Positions 53,723 through 62,000 of a DNA stretch of 62,000 nt are shown piece after piece. The DNA lies in the NCBI GenBank assembly GCA_037447655.1, contig JBBHKE010001544.1:67719-129718 (forward strand), read 5' to 3'. Both the position numbers and the translations under genes were made by a program. This stretch comes from Zygnema cylindricum (lineage: Eukaryota; Streptophyta; Zygnematophyceae; Zygnematales; Zygnemataceae). Under the pieces are notes generated by a model. The model worked only from the letters and a program-made list of their open reading frames with translations. It was not told the DNA's origin and did no database searches. How positions within the stretch are numbered: the first letter of the stretch is position 1; each line of letters begins with the position of its first letter.

Positions 53723-54845
53723 GGTTATAGGCCCACCCTCTAGAGTACCCACCTTCAATGGATCACGGTTCATCTATTGGGAAGCCATAATGATGGGGGC
53801 TTTGTGCAAAAAACGAAACCGGGGTATTGTTAGTGGACAAGTGAAACATCCAACTTGGGGAACTCCACCACGGTTAGGTGGAATAAGGTTGCTGCAACAA
53901 CCTCTGCTGCAGTAGAGGAGGTAGATGATGGGGACAGCAGTGTGTCTGAAAAAGGGAAGGAGAAGGAGACGCCTCTTACTCGAATTGCTCCTATTACCAC
54001 GGATTCCTGAGCAGCGACTGTGAAGAGCGCGGAGAACGACACCCAAACGTGGGAAGACATCAACATGGCTGCCAAAAACTTCATTCTAAGACACCTCAGT
54101 CAAGCTTTGGCAACTCCCCGCCTTCACATTTACAAGGCGGAGGAGTTGTGGGCGAGTTTGGTGGAAAACTATAGAGCTGGTACTATTCAGGAGCTCCAGT
54201 TGGCCGAACAAAAGTTAGGGAGTTATACTTACAAAGGGGGAAAGATGTTAGAGTATTGTAATGATCTTTCTTGTTTGTATATGGAGATGGAGAGTGCCGG
54301 TTGGACATTTACAATGAAGATGAAATTTAACACTCTAATCATGAAGTTACATGACGAGAATGAAAACATAGTGTATCGAGTACAGGAAACTAATGACAGT
54401 TCATGGAAGTGGAAGAGAGTGGTCCATATGATACTTCTGCAGGAGAAATCAATTAAGATTAGGTGGAGAGGAAAGAGCATCCAAGATATGGCTGTAGGAG
54501 GAAACCGATGGGGGAAGGATCCGAAGAATCTATTCAAAGGAGAGAGAGATAAGTCTAGAGGACCGCGGCCCCCAAAGGGTCTTTCTCACTTTTGCAAAAA
54601 GTCGAGACACTTTATTGCAAATTATGTCAAGCTGTCGAAGCTGAGGCTCCAAAAGAACCGTGGAGGGGGACTTTTCGAAGGGAAGAAGAAGGCACTTGTG
54701 GTCAAAAAAGTGAGAGGAGAGACCACGGACTAGTCCTCTGGGGAGGAGGATGGGGAGCTTCTTTTTGACGAGAGTCAGGAAGAGAAGGAGATCGCTCGGA
54801 AACAAAAGTGTGCTCTCCAAGCAATTCGGGAAGCTCTACAAGAAG
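53703..54845 (+). pseudogene. CopA-2 gag, starting inside the LTR
   Basis: From ATG 53703: DTKLQVIGPPSRVPTFNGS, FIYWEAIMMGALCKK, then a frame change. 54020-54733 continues open with NMAAKNFILRHLSQALATP, LQLAEQKLGSYTYKGGKML, LYMEMESAG, LIMKLHDENENIVYRV and LSHFCKKSRHFIANY, a knuckle reduced to FCKKSRHFIANY (two Cys lost). The Lys-rich KKKALV linker and an acidic stretch follow. Primer site GGTTATAGGCCCA at 53723-53735. Confidence 0.85.
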
Positions 54846-55200
54846 GATGGATTATCGACTCAGGTGCATCCATGATTATGTGTCGTGATAAGTATCTCTT
54901 TACTAAGCTAAGAAAAATCCCTATTGTAGAGATAGAGTATGTGCATCAGAGAGTGGTTACAACAGATCTAGTGGGGTCGGTAGATCTGAGAGTTTTAGTG
55001 GAGGGTAAGACTTCTATACTCACCTTCTCAGATGAACTTTTTATTCCTCACTTGGGTAAAAATCTTGTCTCTACATCTGTGTTAGATGACAAAGAGTTTA
55101 TACCTTCACTAGAAAAGGAGTCTTTATAGCTAAGTATGGGGACAAAGTCTACTTCACTGTAGATAAGGGTAGCCAAGGAATGTTTACGCTTAACCCGAGT
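54846..55200 (+). pseudogene. CopA-2 protease
   Basis: GWIIDSGASMIMCRDKYLF keeps the DSGAS site. LRKIPIVEIEYVHQRVVTT, LVGSVDLRVLVEGKTSI and ELFIPHLGKNLVSTSVLDDK give most of the domain in one frame until a stop at 55127. It is the best preserved copia protease in the window. Confidence 0.87.
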
Positions 55201-56400
55201 AATGAAAAGAAAAATTCTTACTATACTGGTGTTCCAAAGTTGATGATTTGGCATAAGCGATTGGGGCATGTGTATTTTGATAGGTTGAGGGAAATGAAAT
55301 AGCTTGGGGTAGTAGAAGGCATTCAGTTTGGGGATAATGAAATGATGGATGATTGTAGTGGCTGTACTCAAGGTAAGGCTCACAGACTTCCCTTTCCCAA
55401 AGCCGCCACATATAAAAGTGAGAAAGTGCCAGATCTGGTTCACACACATATCCGGGGACCTGCGAAAGTACCTTAGGTTTGAGGAAAGAGGTTTTTGTTT
55501 ACAATAACCGATAACTGGTCTAGATACTCCAGAGTCTACTTCCTAAAAAACAAAGTCTGAAAAATCAACTTACTTTAAGGAATATAAAGCATGGAGTGAG
55601 AAATTGCATGGAACCCCCATTAAAATATTAAGGAGTGATAATGGGCGAGAATATTCCTCTAATCAGTTTTAGGAATATTTGAGAGATGAGCGAGTTCAGC
55701 ACCAGAAAACCGTACCATATAACCCGGAACAAAATGGGGTAACTGAGAGGTTGAACGGAACACTATGAGATAGTGTATGAAGTATGTTGGCCGACAAGAA
55801 AATAAGAAAGAGATTTTGGGCAGAGGCCATGAACTCTGCCAACTACATTAAGAATAGAGTCCTAACCTCAACCGTAAAAGGAATTACACCTTATGAGAGA
55901 TGTGTTGGAAGGAAACCAGATGTCTCTCACCTCAAAGTTTTCGGTAGCCAAGTTATTGTGTTGACACGGATAAGAAAAACTGGAAACTAGATGCCAAAGG
56001 AAAACCTAGATACTTTGTAGGATATGATGAGGATGTTAAGGGATATGGAGTCTATAATTTAGCAAAGAAAGATTTCATCCTGGTCAAACATCTAGTTGTC
56101 ATGGATGAAGGGAAGACATTTGACCCCTTCAAATATATCAAGAAGATAAGAGTGAGATTTGAGTTCGAAAGTGAGGAGAACTCGGTCGTTATGGAAAATG
56201 ATATGAGTGAATTTGTGATCGCAGATTTAGGGGAGATCCAAGATACAAGAGATCGAAGATACACGAGATCCATTGTAAACCTCACATAATCCTATGCTGT
56301 TCGAGGAGACAAAAGTGGAGGATCCGGAACCACGTTCCATGGATAGGGGAGCCGATTAGACTGTAAGGAGAAATCTAAGACTTCCCTCCATTCTGACTTT
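55201..56400 (+). pseudogene. CopA-2 integrase, broken, no RT after it
   Basis: WHKRLGHVYFDRLREM...CSGC zinc domain, then VHTHIRGPAKVP where the family has HTDIWGPAK (first Asp lost), ITDNWSRYSRVYFL, SDNGREYSSNQF-like second block and RFWAEAMNSANYIKNRV with LKVFGSQVIVL. About ten stops or shifts. The sequence fades into unrelated DNA after about 56350; RT and RNase H are missing. Confidence 0.8.
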
Positions 56401-57721
56401 GTAGATTGAGGGAGGGATGTCAAGCTTGTGTGCTTTACAGGCACGCCTTTATATCACAAAGGATTTTCGGGCCCTTTCTCCCCTGTACGGTAATCGTAGT
56501 ACGGAGGAAAGAGTGCACACAACCAGATGAGATTCTTGTATTTCTAAACTAAGCGGAAAACACTTTCTTTCGCGCCTAACGGAGGCCAAACGACCAAGTT
56601 ATTCCGTCTCACAGATCGCAATTCCGCTACATTGGACAAATTTACACCTGCCTTCGTGGGGGGTACATTGTGGATTGCCAAGTAGCTTTTTGGATTGTCA
56701 TCTAGAATATGTTGTTAGCTGTTAGTAGGAATTCAGTTAAGGTTCAGCTAACTTTTAGTCCATTAATTACCTTCGGTCAAAGTCTGGCACTTTTGTGTCA
56801 TTTTTTGTACTTTGTCTTATAATAGTGGAACATATAAAATATTCCGGCCGCGGATTTAGCCGCAATCCGGAGCATAACATTTTGCCCCAAGTGCAGTACG
56901 GATTAATTTGTCTTATGTCAGTTCTATTACTCTTGCTTGCTGCTCATTGGCTCGAGGCATAGATTTGACTGTTGGACATGAGCTTGGACAAAATTTTGAT
57001 GTATAAGGCACTTGAGGCCAAAGGAGACAGTTTTCTTTTCAATACTATCTCATGTGAAAACCCTCAAAAATTCAAACAAACCTTCTTTGGAGAATCTTTG
57101 TTTGTTTTTAACTCTATTGCCATCTTGGTTTTGGGATTTGTGTTGTGTGGGAAATCATAGTCCGGGTGGGTAGTTGGCATTATCTTCCCTTTAGGGTGAT
57201 TTTTGGACTTTTTGCTTTTTGAAACCGAGAAGAGTTTGGTCGGTTGCGAGCTGCGGACACCGAGGGGTGAAGGAGTACCAAACCAAATCGCGATACCGTC
57301 GGGAGAGGGTTCGCCTTTTTCTCATTGTCATCGTAAACGTCCAAAGTATGTTTAGCTTGCTTCACTATATTTCACATATTCAATCTTTTATTCTCTTTTT
57401 TGGGGCAAGGTGACATTGTTAAATCTGAAACATCCAACCATATTATTTTTTTATATCTACGTGGTAGTGATTTTATGTCTTCATTTGTAGTTCCCTTTTT
57501 GCTTTGGCCTGACCTTTCCGGAGAATAATGCAACCCCCTTGATCAGAACAGTGGGTTTTGAAAGGACAAGTGTTAAAGACAACCGGTGGAGAAAGCACAT
57601 TATTGAAAAGCCACCTGTCCGCTCGGATTAGAGGGGATAGGAGCTTTAACTTTAGAAGCTCTCTTTTTGGAAGTGAGTTTCGGTTACATTTTCTACTTCT
57701 TCTCTCGTTACCTCTTTCATC
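56401..57721 (+). other. Possible LTR and leader of family G copy 2
   Basis: No gene seen. A run of G at 56658-56663 followed by TGTGGATTGCC (56669) could be a polypurine tract and LTR start, and CATATAAAATATTCC at about 56829 could be a TATA box, but no second LTR is available to confirm it. A 62-codon frame at 56972-57160 has no motif. Confidence 0.3.
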
Positions 57722-59824
57722 ATGGGGGGAGGAGAGACTTCGGATAATGGATCTGGAGAGCAGGGTAGGTAAGAGAAGCCTGGGTAGGAGGAAAGGCCTC
57801 AGATGTCAGGGGAGTTTGTACCCATAGAGATTGTGTTTGATTCTCAAGCCAAGGAACCAGCTGAGGCCCCTTCTCCCCCATCTCCTCCGAGTCTAACTTC
57901 TGAACATTTCCCCTCCTTGGCGGAGGCAGCCATGTCCTTTGCCGAAGAACGGAGGGAGACCAAGGCACAGGCTCACGAAAGGAACCGAGTGTCACCGAAG
58001 GCCTGTCCAAAGAGGCAAGCTCAGAGGGAGCCCCATTTAGGTCCTCTTTCAAAGTTTGGGCTTCATACCAGATGCATGCTACCTCGCGCCGAGACTCAGA
58101 TTGACCCCGCGGTTTTGGCGGATCCACGCCGCCTTGGTTGGAAGGAACTCTTTGCCCTTCACGACCTCCATGAGCTGAAGGTGGAGAAGGAGTTGATGTA
58201 GCGAGTGGCTCGGAAGGATTAAGTCAGGGTGGTTAGACCTATTAGAGGGGTGGTAGAGATGTTGAGTAGCTCTTTGGAGAGTAGATCTTCAAAATTGGTG
58301 CAAGATCGGTCCCGGAGGCTCCCTATTCTTTTCCTCCTCCATCTTCCTCTCAGGACACCGTAGCCAGCAGACCTTCCTGGGGACGCACCACTTCGTGGTC
58401 TCGTAGAGGAGAAGTTGGTAGCAAAAGGGAGGCGCAAGATCCCTTGAGAGGGAAGAGGTTTGACCAGAAGAATAGCAAGTGGAGATTCGCACCTCTTTCC
58501 AAGGAAGAGAATTCCCCAACTCCAATGTCAGCCTCCACCGAGAGAACTTCTCCTACAGTACCTCGCGTCTGCTCTTTTGGAGGGCTCTAACGATCCGAAC
58601 CTACTGATTGAAAGGTTCCCATTACTGGTCCAGAAGATTTTTCCGAAAGACGGTGGCGGACCAGACCTAATGATCCCGGAATCCTGGGGAAGGGAATAAC
58701 GGATCTTACCAAAGTAGTCAAAAGAGCCCAGGAACTAGTGAAAGTTCTACAATCCCAAGGTAAGGCTACGGCGGGGGTTGGACCTGTCACGGTAGATTGG
58801 GAGGCCTTAGAGGTAGAAAGGCGTAATTTATGGGAACAAGAATTGAACCTCATCCGGGAAGCTCGGCGTAGGTCGAGTGGGATTCTCAGCGGGCAGATTC
58901 CTCCTACACCAAGGACAGGACCGCCTCCCGAATCGCAAGCTCAGGGAACCTCTCCTCTTGCACGCACTCAACCTGAAGTTCTTTCCTCGAGAACCAGTAG
59001 AAAGCCTCCTCTTTAGCGGGAAGGGGGGGAAAACATCAAACCTGACAGGAAGGGTTTGGGTGCAGATTTACCTATTGATTCTGCTGCTGTTCCCGGGAAG
59101 AGTCAACATTGTTCTCGATGGAGGTGTCATCTATCGTCGAGGCTTTGGTGGAGATACAACCGAAAGAGAGGATTCACATTCCCTTGAGGTCGTCAACACC
59201 TCCTTCGCCATCTCCTAAATCATCTCCAGCTCTTCCATCTTATCCTCCTCCTCCTTCCTCTCACTCTCCGGGCCGTACCACAGTGCCCCAGAACTGCCAT
59301 TCGCCATCCCTTTCTCCCGCTGCCGCAGGCTGTGGGTCACCTGATCCGCTTGTCTTACCCTACAAACACGTCCCCGCCTACTCATCTCCTCACACGCGTT
59401 CCCCATCCTTGAGTTCAGTAACTCCTCCTCTCGGATTTCTCAAAGGCGGCCCAGGAAACAGACCCCTTTGCCTCAAAGCCTCCAACCGTCCCCGTCTCCC
59501 CCACCATCCATTCCCCAAGGACCTCCTTTCAATTGACCTCGCCTCTACATCCCATTGGTGGAGCAAGTTCTTCGGGAAGAACAATACTTTCCTAGATATA
59601 GAGGAGCAGTGGGGAACATTCTTCCTCCAACAATATTTTCAGAAGCTAGTACTTCCTTTGTGGGAGGGAGATCCACACCTCTCAGGGTAGCACCTTCTAC
59701 CGAAGGAGGAGACGGTTTCAGTCCTAAAGAAGAGGATATAGGAGTCATCTCTCCAGCTTAGTTTGTCAGTCCCACCGGGCCTTCCTCTTCCCATTTCACC
59801 AATTTTGCAGACGAAGAAAAAGAA
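57722..59824 (+). pseudogene. Family G N-terminal region (copy 2)
   Basis: Possible start MGGGETSDNGSGEQG at 57722 with stops soon after; the same frame continues as GEFVPIEIVFDSQAKEP, GWKELFALHDLHELKVEKELM (to 58200), and later DWEALEVERRNLWEQEL (about 58795-58850), a charged helix. A Pro/Ser-rich section follows (59215-59500). It would lie upstream of the capsid in the polyprotein. Function unknown. Confidence 0.5.
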
Positions 59825-60660
59825 ATGGGGGACATCCGGATCTTTACAGGAGATAGCTCGGGGATCGCATTTTCGGATTTCGAGTTGTTGTGGAAATCTT
59901 TCACACAATCTGAAATTAACAAATACAGGGGAGGAGCCATTCCAGATGACTTCGAGACAACCCTTTTCCCCATGATGGTCAACTACCTTTCTAGAGGGGC
60001 GTTGGCAGATTACAAGGAGCGACAACCACTCTTGATGGCTCCTAGCATCAAGATCTCGGATCAAGCTCTTGATGTGGCTATTTTAGAAGCGGAGGTTGAC
60101 TTGGCTGCAACAACTACAACACCTGTGACTGCTACCTTCACAAATGACATGAAACTACAGGCCCAAGGAAGAGCCTATGTTAACAAGCTGCAAGCCATCT
60201 AGGCAGCCTGGGTGGCAACTGGCATGGTTGCTAATCCCAACCCTTGTACTACTTTGTTGAACATCTGGAGGCTCCTCTACACCGAGAGGAACGAGTATGC
60301 GATCAAGGAATTCACAAAATTTTGCTGTTTGAAGAACGAGACCCCACAGACTCTCTTCAACCGACTCTCCAACCTTTGTCAGAAAAACGAAGCTGTCGAC
60401 TATTAACCTTCCAGCGATGGTAACAAAATATTTCATCGCCGCCTGTAATTCCTTCGGGCTGCCAGGGCAGATTGCCCTAGATAATTGGATTGCAGAACAT
60501 GCAATTCAAGATATCAATCCCTCCGCCAAGGACATTTCGCTGGTGGGGATGAAGTTGTACGACCACTTTGTCCACAGTGAGGCAAGGGAGATAGCCGTGA
60601 CCACAAGGCACGCGCAAATTTGCAGGATTCGCTGCGGAGAACTCCTTTAGTGAGGAGGAA
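59825..60660 (+). pseudogene. Family G gag, capsid-like domain (copy 2)
   Basis: MGDIRIFTGDSSGIAFSDF, LLWKSFTQSEINKYRGGAI, LADYKERQPLLMAPSIKI and QAQGRAYVNKLQAI are open to 60202, then a TAG. It continues with LLNIWRLLYTERNEYAIKEF and SLKNET-like CLKNETPQTLFNRLSNLCQ, then more breaks. It aligns with copy 1 along its length. Confidence 0.65.
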
Positions 60661-61140
60661 CAGGCTGAATTTCAAGCTTTGCGGAAGCTTAAGGGGAAGC
60701 AAGTGGCTGACTGCGGGTTAGAATCGACAATGGGAGCAGGCGACCGAGTGTTTCTTTATAATTGCCTAAATTGTCAGCAACCACGTCATGGGTGGAAGCA
60801 CTACACCCGGAGACTTAAACCGAAATTAGCCTTAAAGCTAAAGGAATGGGAGAAGGAACGTGCCGAAAGGACCAAGAAGCAGCAAGAAAGGCTCAAAGGG
60901 GAAAGGGGGGTGGAGAAGACTCCAGTAACCAAGGACACCTACCGTGTGACTCCCCAAGGAGAAACCTCCAAATTGTCCTAATCGCAGCTGCGACAAATCA
61001 AACTTCCCAAATTTGATGACGCCCAGATATCAAATGAAATTCGCAGCAAATACACCTCTAAAGGAATAAATGCGAGGCTTGTGGTTTCATCGGGCATAAG
61101 GAAACGCAATGTTTCTGAAAGAATGGGGTCCCCAAAGAAA
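60661..61140 (+). pseudogene. Family G nucleocapsid, two zinc knuckles (copy 2)
   Basis: First knuckle CLNCQQPRHGWKHY (last Cys is Tyr; His kept, unlike copy 1). Second KCEACGFIGHKETQCF at about 61068-61115 is intact. The two copies have lost different residues of knuckle 1, so the ancestor had a normal CX2CX4HX4C. Confidence 0.7.
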
Positions 61141-61657
61141 TGATGCAGTTCGCCCTGTTTAATGGAGAAGGAGAAACTGCCGTCTACCCTCTCCCACTTC
61201 AACTTCTTTATCCCTTGGGACACAAAAATCCGCTTACCCAAGAAAATCTAACACGAGCCCAGGTGGCTCCGACCGAACTTACACCGGAGATCATCATCCA
61301 GTAGCAGAGTCATCAACTTGCCGCAATGGCTGTAGAGTTGGCTGCCCTCCGCTTGGGATTTCCTTCATGGCCTGCTCCGCTCACGGCAGCACAACGATTC
61401 CAAAAAATAAAACAAGAGTTGTTACATAAACTCGTAGAGCTTGAGCTTCAAAGCACAGCGGGTGCTAACGATGACGATTTAATAGGCTGGGATTTGGAAC
61501 CTCGAAGTACCCACCATGCACGAACTTTCTTGTCCGGAGCCTATATTGTAGGGGTGGGAGATAACCGTCGACAACTCCGCAATTCCACCTCGAAACAAAG
61601 GAGAGACAAGTAAAGAATGGGTCAAAAAAACCACAACCAGAAGGCTATTGGGCCTTT
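61141..61657 (+). pseudogene. Family G spacer region (copy 2)
   Basis: PLQLLYPLGHKNPLTQEN, LAAMAVELAALRLG and NDDDLIGWDLEP match copy 1 at 50476-50780. It ends where the LTR starts. Confidence 0.6.
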
Positions 61658-62000
61658 TGTTGAAATTAGCTAAAGGTTTAAATAGTATTTTCTAGGTCTA
61701 AATTGATAGAAAAGAATGACAAGCGCACGCAGTCTGCCTCCACCTTCTCTCTCCATCCCCCATACTTTTTGTAGTCACTGAAGGAGAGAGAGAGAGAATA
61801 ATGGAGCTATGGTTGTCTCAGCTCCACCAATGCAGGAGTGAAGAGTGACCTAAGTCACTCTCAACACAAAGGTTGAGTCCAGCAAGATTCGAACCTCCGA
61901 CCGATAGAGCATGGCTTCGCCATTTGCTCTAACCTTACTGTTGTAGTAATTCGCTAGGGTATATAAGGTTTGACATATACTTAAACAATGTTACGGGAGT
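61658..62000 (+). repeat. CopA-like LTR, 5' part, running off the window
   Basis: TGTTGAAATTAGC with TATTTTCTAGGTCTAAATTG corresponds to the element-direction start of CopA LTRs. GTAGTCACTGAAGGAGAG and TGGAGCTATGGTTGTC follow as in CopA. At 61870-61940 the antisense tRNA-like block is at its clearest (minus strand GGTTCGAATCTTGC). Confidence 0.7.

Larger units (their letters stand above)
57722..61657 (+). mobile_element. Family G element, copy 2 (gag part)
   Basis: It extends further 5' than copy 1, covering a long N-terminal region, capsid-like domain, both zinc knuckles and the Gln/Ala-rich spacer. A CopA-like LTR at 61658 cuts it before the protease. Many stops and shifts. Confidence 0.62.

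Noticed and set aside
48388-61657. Endogenous pararetrovirus for family G
   Set aside because: No movement protein, RT or RNase H was visible; only gag-like and protease parts, so the call was left open.
61860-61945. tRNA gene on the minus strand
   Set aside because: A B-box-like word is present, but the T stem does not pair well, A to B spacing is short and no acceptor stem is seen; kept only as a tRNA-like block.

Overview
This window is eukaryotic nuclear DNA, almost certainly from a land plant. The evidence is a spliced four-exon gene for a plant-type EF-hand protein, many Ty1/copia LTR retrotransposons with plant-like gag-pol order, a Ty3/gypsy element, short TIR transposons, and long microsatellites. 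I cannot place it more precisely. There is one sequencing gap (10 N at 10629-10638). Names CopA, CopB, CopC, LTR-D, LTR-S and family G are labels made for this report.

Layout. 1-2030: broken CopA gag and LTR pieces, partly head to head. 2031-6734: a decayed Ty3/gypsy element (leader, gag, zinc knuckles, protease, RT) cut off by a CopC copy. 6735-10628: CopC-1 on the minus strand, running into the gap. 10639-11150 and 18024-18760: one RT-like pseudogene split by CopC-2 (11151-18023, TSD TATTA), which itself holds a solo LTR (14333-15371). 18950-20790: (TA)n and about 1 kb of pure pyrimidine repeat. 20995-24671, minus strand: the only host gene that reads intact, a 348-residue EF-hand protein resembling plant SnRK2-interacting calcium sensor. 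23038-27165: TA-flanked MITEs (one nested in another), a 28-bp tandem array and other repeats. 27862-34352: CopB with both LTRs and TSD TATGT. 34353-37891: mostly featureless AT-rich DNA with one copia remnant. 37892-44379: CopA-1 on the minus strand with both LTRs. 44380-48290: nested CopA pieces and solo LTR-D1. 48388-52269 and 57722-61657: two copies of a gag-protease element I do not recognise (family G). 52270-53412: solo LTR-D2. 53413-56400: a plus-strand CopA copy. 61658-62000: a further CopA-like LTR.

The most interesting signal is shared by all five copia LTR groups. The gag start codon lies inside the LTR, 20, 26, 56 or 59 nt before its end. All these distances leave remainder 2 on division by 3, so the LTR-terminal CA plus the first internal G makes a Gln codon. 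Where internal sequence follows, the next bases match the complement of the anticodon arm of initiator tRNA-Met and are themselves translated as V-M-G-P. This is a half-tRNA primer site of the kind known from Drosophila copia, embedded in an LTR-initiated gag frame. The gypsy element in the same window uses the ordinary 3'-end initiator-Met site. All transposon reading frames seen here are broken.
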